This document shows, piece after piece, positions 45,044 through 52,976 of a DNA stretch of 64,000 nt. Position 1 is the first letter of the stretch; every line of letters starts with the position of its first letter. A model generated the notes under the pieces. It saw only the letters and a program-made list of their open reading frames with translations. It was not told the origin of the DNA and did not search any database. The DNA lies in the NCBI RefSeq assembly GCF_002240415.1, contig NZ_CP020028.1:1451501-1515500 (forward strand). The letters are read 5' to 3'. The DNA is from Paenibacillus kribbensis. Its GTDB lineage: Bacteria > Bacillota > Bacilli > Paenibacillales > Paenibacillaceae. The translations under genes and the position numbers were made by a program.

Positions 45044-47118
45044 ATATTACGAAACGACAATCTGACATCGTGGAATATCTTTTGGAGCAGTCCCAAGAGG
45101 TTACGGCCGGGGAAATTGCCGAGAAGATCAATGTCAGCACAAGGACAGTTCACCGTGAACTCGGCGCAGTCGAGCATTGGCTGGCGGCTCATGAGGTAAA
45201 GCTGGAGAAAAAATCAGGGATCGGTATCTATGTGGATGCCGACCCGGCTCAGCTTGCAAGCCTGCGGGAGCAATTGATGCATACGAAGTCGGACGAATAT
45301 TCGGCTGAGGAAAGAAAGATCGTGGTTCTTTGTATGCTGCTGGATACACAGGAGCCGATCAAACTGCTGGCGCTGGCTTCTGATTTGAAGGTCACGGTCA
45401 CTACTGTCAGCCATGATCTGGACGAATTGCAAGGCTGGATCGGGGAACGGGGACTCGTGCTTGTGCGCAGACGCGGATATGGTGTCGAGATTACAGGCCG
45501 GGAGATGGACAAAAGACGGGCGATTTCCGAGCTGGTTCTCGAATATTTGGATGAATCAGATTTGTTTTCCAGTCGGGAGGAGCTTCGTCCTGTGACACGT
45601 GTCGCCGACAAATTGTTGGAGATGATTGGCAGAGAGAATCTGCTGACCGTGGAAAATACTCTCTGGCAGCCCCATGATCAATGGCTGGAAAACATGGTGG
45701 AAAGCAAATATATGGAGCTGCTGATTCAAATTTGTGTTTCGCTAGCACGTCTGCGACTCGGGTATGTTGTGGATCATCGTCTCTCGTATTCGAAAACAGA
45801 TTCGGACGAGAATATCATGCTGCGCGCGGCGATGGTGGAACGCATATGCACGGAATTGTCAGAGGCGCTGGATATTGACTTTCCAGAGCCGGAACGATCT
45901 TATTTCAGGCTGTTGTTTCGTGATGCCGAGGATCATTCCACCCGGCTGCTGCCGCTGGATGATCTCGTACTGCTGGAGACCGTTCATGAGTTGATTTGCC
46001 GTGTGGAGGAAGAGACAGACACGCCATTGGCAGAGGATCGCGTTCTGCGTGAAGGGCTGATTGCCCATATGGCTCCGGTACTCAAACGTTTGAAGGAAGG
46101 CAAGTCGATCCGTAACCCCCTCCTTCAGCAAATCCGCAAGGATTACGGCAGCTTGTTCGACTCGGTGAAAAAGGCTGCCGCAGACATGACAGACATGGAA
46201 GTACCAGATGAAGAGATCGGATTTCTCGTCATGCATTTCGGCGCTTCGCTGGAACGGCTGCGACAATTCCGGCGGGAGGTACGGGCCATCGTTGTCTGCA
46301 CAAGCGGCATTGGATCATCCAGACTTCTGGCAACAAGGCTCGCCAAGGAGCTTCCACAGATCAAAATTGTAGATAGGGCGTCTTGGTTCGAGGCGGCGCG
46401 AATTCCGAAGGAGGATTATGATCTGATCATTTCGACAGTGGAGCTGCCACTTGAACCGGATCGATATCTCAAGATCAGCCCGCTGCTGACGCAGGAGGAG
46501 AGTGACCGCCTGCGTAACTTTATCCAGCATATTACACTCAAGCATCCCAATGACCATCAGCAGGAACAGGCTGTTCAGCCCGGTCAGGACATGGAGTGGC
46601 TTACCGGGCTGCGGAAAAGTCTTGAGGAAATTGTACACATTGTACAGCAATTTCAAGTATATCCGCTTGAAAATCAGGGGATGGATATGCAGGCTACCGT
46701 ACAGGCCATATGCATGCTGGAGGCGGGGCGGGGAAATGTCACAGAGCCTTCTGCCGTTGCTGCACAACTCATGGAAAGAGAACGCCAAGGTAGTCAGGTT
46801 ATCCCTGATACCTCGATTGCTTTAGTTCATACGCGCAGCCACTATATTCGCCAGCCTTCACTTACCTTGTATAAGCTGACAGAGCCGCTGCTGACGGATA
46901 CAGGCGAACAGGTAGAATGCGTGCTGCTGATGTTGGGACCTCGCGAGCTGCCGAGAGAAAGCCTGGAGGTATTGAGCGAGATTAGTGCATTACTTTTGCA
47001 GGAAGAGATGGTTACGCTACTGGAGCGCGGTAGCCGGGAGCATATTGCCAATTATATATCGAGTGAGCTGGCTGAATTTTTTCACAGTAAATTAGGAACA
47101 GGGAGGAAGCTACCGTGA
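45040..47118 (+). CDS. mtlR: Mannitol operon transcriptional activator MtlR
   Basis: 692-residue BglG/DeoR-type PTS-controlled activator. N-terminal helix-turn-helix domains (TAGEIAEKINVSTRTVHREL) are followed by two PRDs (about residues 190-400), an EIIB-Gat-like domain with Cys about residue 420 in VVCTSGIGSSRL, and a C-terminal EIIA-Mtl-like domain with His about residues 597 and 601 (ALVHTRSHYIRQPS). In Bacillus, phosphorylation of these sites by HPr, MtlA and MtlF tunes activity; positions match Cys419 and His599 of B. subtilis closely. It overlaps mtlF by 4 bp. Confidence 0.94.
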   Translation: MNITKRQSDIVEYLLEQSQEVTAGEIAEKINVSTRTVHRELGAVEHWLAAHEVKLEKKSGIGIYVDADPAQLASLREQLMHTKSDEYSAEERKIVVLCMLLDTQEPIKLLALASDLKVTVTTVSHDLDELQGWIGERGLVLVRRRGYGVEITGREMDKRRAISELVLEYLDESDLFSSREELRPVTRVADKLLEMIGRENLLTVENTLWQPHDQWLENMVESKYMELLIQICVSLARLRLGYVVDHRLSYSKTDSDENIMLRAAMVERICTELSEALDIDFPEPERSYFRLLFRDAEDHSTRLLPLDDLVLLETVHELICRVEEETDTPLAEDRVLREGLIAHMAPVLKRLKEGKSIRNPLLQQIRKDYGSLFDSVKKAAADMTDMEVPDEEIGFLVMHFGASLERLRQFRREVRAIVVCTSGIGSSRLLATRLAKELPQIKIVDRASWFEAARIPKEDYDLIISTVELPLEPDRYLKISPLLTQEESDRLRNFIQHITLKHPNDHQQEQAVQPGQDMEWLTGLRKSLEEIVHIVQQFQVYPLENQGMDMQATVQAICMLEAGRGNVTEPSAVAAQLMERERQGSQVIPDTSIALVHTRSHYIRQPSLTLYKLTEPLLTDTGEQVECVLLMLGPRELPRESLEVLSEISALLLQEEMVTLLERGSREHIANYISSELAEFFHSKLGTGRKLP

Positions 47119-47549
47119 GCATAATGACGATAGATAAAGTAAAAATGAACGCAACCGCCAAAGACAAATATGAGGCGATACGCATGGCTGGACAGATTCT
47201 GCTGGATGCGGGACATATTACAAGTGAGTACATTGACAAGATGCTTGAACGCGAGGAGATCGTGTCCACTTATATCGGGAATGGGTTGGCTATTCCACAT
47301 GGCACAAAGGAATCCAAAGCGTTAATTCAATCGACAGGAATCTCGATCATTCAGTTCCCGCAAGGTGTAGATTTTGGAGAAGAGAAAGCATATATGGTGA
47401 TCGGCATCGCAGCACAAGGCGGCGATCATATGGAGATTCTGACGGGGATCGCTATGGTATGTGCGGAGGAAGAAAACATGGACAAACTTCGTAACGCGGT
47501 GACCCCTCAGGAAATTATCGATTTGTTTGAAAGTGAGATGGAACTATGA
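47115..47549 (+). CDS. mtlF: Mannitol-specific PTS enzyme IIA
   Basis: 144-residue IIA protein with phosphorylated His about residue 62 in GNGLAIPHGT. It passes phosphate from HPr to the IIB Cys of MtlA and is also a signal to MtlR. The GTG start overlaps mtlR (GTGA), with GGAGG about 8 bp upstream; its stop overlaps mtlD (ATGA). Confidence 0.95.
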   Translation: MSIMTIDKVKMNATAKDKYEAIRMAGQILLDAGHITSEYIDKMLEREEIVSTYIGNGLAIPHGTKESKALIQSTGISIIQFPQGVDFGEEKAYMVIGIAAQGGDHMEILTGIAMVCAEEENMDKLRNAVTPQEIIDLFESEMEL

Positions 47550-48691
47550 GAGCCGTCCACTTTGGAGCAGGAAATATCGGTCGCGGCTTTATCGGATTGA
47601 TTCTGTCGCGAGCAGGCTATGAGGTTGTATTTTCGGATGTCAACGATACCCTTGTATCCGAGTTGCGCCGTCGTAAACAATACACGGTAGAGTTAGCCAA
47701 TGATACAAAGGACACGGAGACGGTCACGAATGTAACGGCGATTGACGGTAAGGATGCAGCGGCTGTAGCGGATGCGGTTGACCACGCCGACCTGGTAACG
47801 ACTGCAGTAGGTGTCAGCATCCTCAAGCACATTGCAGCAGGCATCGCAGAGGGAATCAAGCGGCGGGTAGAACGAGGAGCAAGGCCGCTACATGTGATTG
47901 CCTGTGAAAATGCAATCGGGGGCAGCGCCCAACTGAAAGAGCATGTCTTTGCACTGCTGGATGAGGCGACCCGTGCCAAGGCAGAGGTTTCAGTGTATTT
48001 TCCCAATGCTGCTGTAGACCGGATTGTGCCGATCCAGCATCATGAGGACCCGTTGCATGTGCAGGTAGAACCCTTTTACGAGTGGGTTGTGGATCGTTCG
48101 CAAATGGCTCCTGACCATAAAGAGATCGAAGGCATCCTTTATGTGCAGGATTTGGAGCCTTACATTGAACGCAAGCTGTTCACGGTGAATACAGGGCATT
48201 GCGTGGCGGCTTATCTTGGTTATGTAGCAGGTTATGCTACGATTCAAGAGGCCATGAAGGACGGCAAGGTGGTGGATTCGATACAAGGAGCATTGGAGGA
48301 AACAGGGGCGGTGCTTGTAAAGCGCTTCGGTTTGGATCAAGGGGAGCATAAGAAGTATATCTCCAAAATTTTGGATCGCTTCCGCAATCCTAATCTGACA
48401 GACGAGGTTACTCGGGTCGGACGTTCACCATTGCGCAAGCTGTCTCCCAATGACCGTCTTGTACGTCCCGCGCTGCAAGCACAGGAGTATGGCATCCCGA
48501 CGGATCATCTGGCGTTAGGAATGGCTGCTGCCTGTAAATTTGATATTGCGGAAGATCCCGAGGCGGCTGAGCTTCAGCAGGTCATCCGCAGCGAAGGACT
48601 GGGTGTGGCGCTGACACGTTATACATCCATACCTGCAGACCACCCGCTACACCGGCAGGTTTTGGAGCAATATGATATTATAAATTCATAA
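47546..48691 (+). CDS. mtlD: Mannitol-1-phosphate 5-dehydrogenase
   Basis: 381-residue NAD-dependent enzyme converting mannitol 1-phosphate to fructose 6-phosphate. The N-terminal motif AVHFGAGNIGRGFIG binds NAD; ACENAIGGS and NTGHCVAAYLGY include the catalytic region. Last gene of the mtl operon, ended by the large hairpin at 48722. Confidence 0.97.
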   Translation: MRAVHFGAGNIGRGFIGLILSRAGYEVVFSDVNDTLVSELRRRKQYTVELANDTKDTETVTNVTAIDGKDAAAVADAVDHADLVTTAVGVSILKHIAAGIAEGIKRRVERGARPLHVIACENAIGGSAQLKEHVFALLDEATRAKAEVSVYFPNAAVDRIVPIQHHEDPLHVQVEPFYEWVVDRSQMAPDHKEIEGILYVQDLEPYIERKLFTVNTGHCVAAYLGYVAGYATIQEAMKDGKVVDSIQGALEETGAVLVKRFGLDQGEHKKYISKILDRFRNPNLTDEVTRVGRSPLRKLSPNDRLVRPALQAQEYGIPTDHLALGMAAACKFDIAEDPEAAELQQVIRSEGLGVALTRYTSIPADHPLHRQVLEQYDIINS

Positions 48692-48721
48692 AACAACGAA
48701 ATAACGCGTCATATTTTTGAT

Positions 48722-48797
48722 AATCCTCTTGAAGACTAAAAACATCTGCATCAACACGAAAGTGTTTCTGCAGGGATGTACTTCAGGAGGATTTTTT
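48722..48797 (+). terminator. Extended terminator hairpin after mtlD with GAAA tetraloop
   Basis: AATCCTCTTGAAG (48722-48734) pairs with CTTCAGGAGGATT (48781-48793), then a T tract. The inside continues with ACATC-TGCA/TGCAG-GGATGT and closes with AACAC-GAAA-GTGTT. At about 76 nt this is far longer than a normal terminator. Confidence 0.7.
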
Positions 48798-48845
48798 AAT
48801 GCGCGTGACTTAAATCACATAACAACCTGCCCGAATTATCTTATA

Positions 48846-48872
48846 TTGATAATGATTATCATTATCTATAAA
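48846..48872 (+). promoter_or_regulatory. Fur box over the promoter of the DUF454-ABC operon
   Basis: GATAATGATTATCATTATC (48848-48866) is identical to the 19-bp Fur consensus. It overlaps a candidate promoter (TTGATA 48846, TATAAA 48867), 45 bp before the operon. Iron-replete repression is expected. Confidence 0.9.
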
Positions 48873-48910
48873 ATGATATTTATTATCTTATTTTATTAGG
48901 GAGGATTACA

Positions 48911-51064
48911 GTGAAACCGATATATGTTACCTTAGGGTTTCTATTTTTGGCGCTTGGAGTTATTGGTGTGGTGGTGCCATTGCTGCCGACTACGCCGTTT
49001 TTGCTGCTGGCGGCTTTTTTCTTTATGCGGGGGTCTGAAAGGCTTCACCAATGGTTTTCGAACACCTCTTTATACCATAAGCATCTGGAAAGCTTTGTCC
49101 AAACAAGATCATTGAAGTTGTCTACGAAAATCATATCATTGGGCTTAGCGTCAACCATGCTGATTATGGGCTTTATTTTCACCCCCACCGTGTGGGCCAA
49201 AACGCTGATCGTTATGGTTATTCTGTTTAAATACTATTACTTTATATTCCGAATCGGGACCGTGAGGGGTTCTTCGGTGGACAATCAGGCTCCATCCGAA
49301 TCTGCTTCTGCGCCAAAAAAAAAATCTAAAATGGTCGACAGCCGTCTGCTCGGTCTGGTAGAACATTCTCGAAAATATATCGTATTGGGTGTGCTGGTGC
49401 AGTGGATCGGTCTTTTAGGCAGTATAGCTGCTGTGTTGTCCATGTCTTTTGTTCTGCAGCAGGCATGGATCGGACAAGTAACTCGTCAGCTGATTTTATC
49501 GGCGACGGTTATTGTTTTTGCTGCGATTGCAGTTCGATGCCTCAGTAATTATGTAGCCAGCATGTTGTCCTATCGGGCTTCGGTGAATGCTAAAAAAACG
49601 CTGCGCTCGCAAATTTATGGCAAGCTGCTGAAGCTGGGACCCTCGTATACGGATCATACATCCACCTCGGGGGTTATTCAGGTTGCTGTAGAAGGAGTAG
49701 AGCAGCTTGAGACTTATTTTGGCAGATACATGCCTCAGTTGTTTTACAGTCTGCTTGCCCCCGTCACATTGTTCATTACCCTATCTTTTATCAGCTTCAA
49801 GGCTGCTGTTATTCTGTTGATCTGCGTACCCCTGATTCCGGTGTCGATCATTGTCATTATGCGGATGGCTAAAAAGCTGTTTCGAAAATACTGGGGCAGC
49901 TATGTCAATTTGGGTCACAGCTTTTTGGAAAATGTACAGGGTCTGACGACGCTTAAAATGTACGGTACAGACCAGGAGAAACATCAGGAAATGAATACAG
50001 CCGCTGAGAATTTTCGCAAAATGACGATGAAAGTGCTGACCATGCAGCTAAATTCCGTAGCCGTCATGGATCTTATCGCATATGGCGGTGCCGCTGCGGG
50101 CGTGCTGGTTGCAGTGAGCGAATATGGTTCGGGCTATATTGGCTTGGCGGGAGCGCTGATTATTGTGTTGCTGTCGGCAGAGTTTTTCATTCCGCTGCGT
50201 TTGCTGGGTTCTTATTTTCACATCGCCATGAACGGAATGGCAGCAAGTGACAAAATATTTCAAATGCTGAGCACGGAGGACCTTGTCCAAGGAAAAGAAA
50301 GCATAGAAAATACGGATATTCGACTGGAGCAAGTGAGTTTTGCCTACGACGAAAGAGATACCTTGCGAAATATATCCATGGATATCCCTCAGGGCAGCTT
50401 TGTTTCGATTGTTGGAGAATCGGGCTCTGGTAAAAGTACGGTAGCCGGATTGATCGTTGGCCATCATGAGGGCTATCGAGGAAGCCTGACCGTGGGAGGA
50501 ACCGAGCTTACCGACATTTCGGAAGAAAGCCGCATGTGTCATATGACCTGGATCGGCTTTAACAGCTATATATTCAAAGGTACGGTTGAAGCTAATTTAA
50601 GAATGGGCAATGAGCGCGTAGACGAGGAACAAATGCTGGAAGCCTTGCGTGAGGTAAAGCTGTATGACTTCATTCTCTCACAAGGAGGGCTGGAACTGGA
50701 GCTGGAGGAGCAAGGAGCGAATCTGTCGGGAGGACAACGCCAGCGCCTAGCACTGGCCAGAGCGCTGCTGCATGATAGCAGTGTGTACATTTTTGACGAG
50801 GCTACCTCTAACATCGACAGTGAGAGTGAGGAAGGTATTATGGAGGTTATTCATGCGCTGGCGGGCCAAAAAACAGTGATTCTGATCTCCCACAGACTGG
50901 AAAACGTGGTCCAATCTGACCGCATCTATGTGCTGCAAAAAGGTCTTTTGGCAGAATCCGGCACGCATCAGGAGCTTTTGAGTCAGCAGGGACATTATGC
51001 GGAGATGTACCTCAGTCAACACCGGGTAGAACAATTTGTCAAAGGGGGTGCTGTATATGCGTAG
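48911..51064 (+). CDS. ABC exporter subunit with N-terminal DUF454 (YbaN) domain, CydD/CydC-like
   Basis: 717-residue fusion. Residues 1-120 are a DUF454/YbaN membrane domain (LGFLFLALGVIGVVVPLLPTTPFLLLAAFFFMRGSERLHQW). After a charged linker (about 120-145) comes a six-TM ABC exporter domain and a nucleotide-binding domain with Walker A GESGSGKST, signature LSGGQRQRLALARALL and Walker B VYIFDEATSNID. With the next gene it forms a heterodimeric exporter related to the thiol/heme-linked CydDC group. Substrate unknown. DUF454 genes often neighbour heme-handling genes, and the Fur box supports an iron or heme link. GTG start with GGGAGGA upstream. Confidence 0.85.
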   Translation: MKPIYVTLGFLFLALGVIGVVVPLLPTTPFLLLAAFFFMRGSERLHQWFSNTSLYHKHLESFVQTRSLKLSTKIISLGLASTMLIMGFIFTPTVWAKTLIVMVILFKYYYFIFRIGTVRGSSVDNQAPSESASAPKKKSKMVDSRLLGLVEHSRKYIVLGVLVQWIGLLGSIAAVLSMSFVLQQAWIGQVTRQLILSATVIVFAAIAVRCLSNYVASMLSYRASVNAKKTLRSQIYGKLLKLGPSYTDHTSTSGVIQVAVEGVEQLETYFGRYMPQLFYSLLAPVTLFITLSFISFKAAVILLICVPLIPVSIIVIMRMAKKLFRKYWGSYVNLGHSFLENVQGLTTLKMYGTDQEKHQEMNTAAENFRKMTMKVLTMQLNSVAVMDLIAYGGAAAGVLVAVSEYGSGYIGLAGALIIVLLSAEFFIPLRLLGSYFHIAMNGMAASDKIFQMLSTEDLVQGKESIENTDIRLEQVSFAYDERDTLRNISMDIPQGSFVSIVGESGSGKSTVAGLIVGHHEGYRGSLTVGGTELTDISEESRMCHMTWIGFNSYIFKGTVEANLRMGNERVDEEQMLEALREVKLYDFILSQGGLELELEEQGANLSGGQRQRLALARALLHDSSVYIFDEATSNIDSESEEGIMEVIHALAGQKTVILISHRLENVVQSDRIYVLQKGLLAESGTHQELLSQQGHYAEMYLSQHRVEQFVKGGAVYA

Positions 51065-52712
51065 ACACGGATTACGGATCATGGCCCAATTATTGTTATT
51101 GGCCGGGCCCCTTTTACCTGTGCTGCTTATAACGATCATTACCGGGGTGCTTGGTTTTATTTGTGCTATCGGCATTATTGTCTACGGAGCCCTTGCTCTG
51201 CTGACAGCAACGGGCATCACCACAGGCTATAGCATGACGTTTTTGCTGACAGCCATCGTGGCTTGTGCTGTATTGCGCGGTGTATTTCGTTATGGCGAGC
51301 AAATGAGTGGTCATTATCTGGCATTCAAGCTGCTGGCTGTGCTGCGTGACAAGGTGCTTCTAGTCTTGCGCAGATTGGCCCCAGCCAAGCTCGAAGGCAA
51401 GGACAAGGGAAATCTGATTTCGCTGATTACAAGTGACATTGAACTGCTGGAAGTATTTTATGCGCATACGATAGCGCCGGTTATGATCGGCATCATGACT
51501 TCGCTGCTCATGGTATTTTTTATGGGCTCCTATGAGCCTGGATTAGGTTGGCTGGCTGCGCTTGCTTACATAACGGTGGGGCTGTTCATTCCACTGTTAA
51601 CGTCGCGTATGGGCAGACGTCAGGGGATGGAATATCGGAGCAGCTTTGGCAAGCTGAGCAGTTATTTTCTGGACAGCTTACGTGGTATGAAGGAGATTGT
51701 GCAATTCGGGCGCGGGGAACAACGGCTGGCGGAGATTAACCGTCGTACAGATCAACTGGATGCCAAGCAGAAGGGCTTGAAGCAGCATGAAGGTATTACA
51801 AGAGCGATAACAGATGCAGCTGTAGTGGGATTTTCCTTCCTGATGCTGCTGGCGGGATTATACGGCATGTCCAAAGGACAGGTTAGCTTTACGGGTATGC
51901 TGGTTTCTGTCATTGCTTTGTTCAGTTCATTTGGCCCGGTGGTCGCGCTCAGCAATCTGTCCAACAATCTGCTTCAAACGCTGGCGAGCGGGGAACGAGT
52001 GCTGAGCCTGCTGGAGGAGACACCTGAGGTAGAGGAAAATGTTCACGGAAAAAGCGTTGCTTTTACTGGAGCACAGGTGAACAGGGTTACTTTCGCCTAC
52101 GGTGGTGAAACCGTGCTGAATGACGTAAGTCTCACGATTCCGCATAAGCGGATTACGGGCATTCAGGGGAAAAGCGGCTCTGGCAAGTCAACGCTGCTTA
52201 AGCTGCTGATGCGATTCAGGGACCCGCAGCAGGGCAAAATTTTGCTGTCAGGACAAGATTTGAAGGAAATAGGGACCCGGCATTTGAGAGGGTTGCAAAG
52301 CTATGTCGATCAGAATACGTTCCTGTTTGATGATACGATTGCAGCCAATATCAAAATCGGAAAGCCTGATGCAACGCACGAGCAGGTTGTGCAAGCAGCT
52401 CGCAAGGCATCGGTGCATGATTTTATCATGACCTTGCCACAAGGGTATGACAGCCGCGTCGGAGAATTGGGGGACAGGCTGTCCGGTGGCGAGCGTCAAC
52501 GGTTGGGACTGGCCAGAGCCTTTGTCCATGATGCGCCTCTCTTATTGCTGGACGAGCCTACCAGCAATTTGGACAGCCTGAATGAAGCCATTATTTTAAA
52601 ATCGTTAATGGAACAGCAGGAGGACAAAACCATTGTCCTTGTTTCGCACCGAAGCTCCACCATGCGGATTGCCGATGATATTTTCCAAATGGACAATCGC
52701 AGATTGTCCTGA
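51057..52712 (+). CDS. ABC exporter subunit, CydC/CydD-like partner
   Basis: 551-residue half-transporter. Six-TM domain (LLLLAGPLLPVLLITIITGVLGF...) and nucleotide-binding domain with Walker A GKSGSGKST, signature LSGGERQRLGLARAF and Walker B LLLLDEPTSNLD. The frame opens at TTG 51036, but AAAGGGGG precedes ATG 51057 by 8 bp. It overlaps the DUF454-fused subunit by 8 bp, so the two are made together. No cydAB oxidase genes are nearby. Confidence 0.88.
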   Translation: MRRHGLRIMAQLLLLAGPLLPVLLITIITGVLGFICAIGIIVYGALALLTATGITTGYSMTFLLTAIVACAVLRGVFRYGEQMSGHYLAFKLLAVLRDKVLLVLRRLAPAKLEGKDKGNLISLITSDIELLEVFYAHTIAPVMIGIMTSLLMVFFMGSYEPGLGWLAALAYITVGLFIPLLTSRMGRRQGMEYRSSFGKLSSYFLDSLRGMKEIVQFGRGEQRLAEINRRTDQLDAKQKGLKQHEGITRAITDAAVVGFSFLMLLAGLYGMSKGQVSFTGMLVSVIALFSSFGPVVALSNLSNNLLQTLASGERVLSLLEETPEVEENVHGKSVAFTGAQVNRVTFAYGGETVLNDVSLTIPHKRITGIQGKSGSGKSTLLKLLMRFRDPQQGKILLSGQDLKEIGTRHLRGLQSYVDQNTFLFDDTIAANIKIGKPDATHEQVVQAARKASVHDFIMTLPQGYDSRVGELGDRLSGGERQRLGLARAFVHDAPLLLLDEPTSNLDSLNEAIILKSLMEQQEDKTIVLVSHRSSTMRIADDIFQMDNRRLS

Positions 52713-52976
52713 GATGAGATCAAGTGAATGATTGTCATGCCTTGAGGGCCGATGTTGTAGCCTGTTCATGGTTTTGTCATAAAATGGAGTGTGCGTGTGA
52801 AATGGAAGCAGCATCCGTATTGAAAATCATCCGACTTTTCAAGCTTGTCATATTTTGATAGCCTATGAGGTGAGAATTTTTCAAAAGCCTGAGGTATATT
52901 GACAAGTCATTAACATCATAAATGATGGATGAACAGAGGCTGGAAGCCGATGTACAGAAATGGGTGGTGAACAGGA
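52713..52976 (+). other. Intergenic region before the pullulanase gene
   Basis: 264 bp without a gene. A TTGACA near 52908 lacks a good -10 at normal spacing. No clear terminator for the ABC pair was found. Confidence 0.4.

Noticed and set aside
48717..48899. 60-codon frame between mtlD and the ABC operon
   Set aside because: It runs across the large hairpin and the Fur box and has no Shine-Dalgarno.
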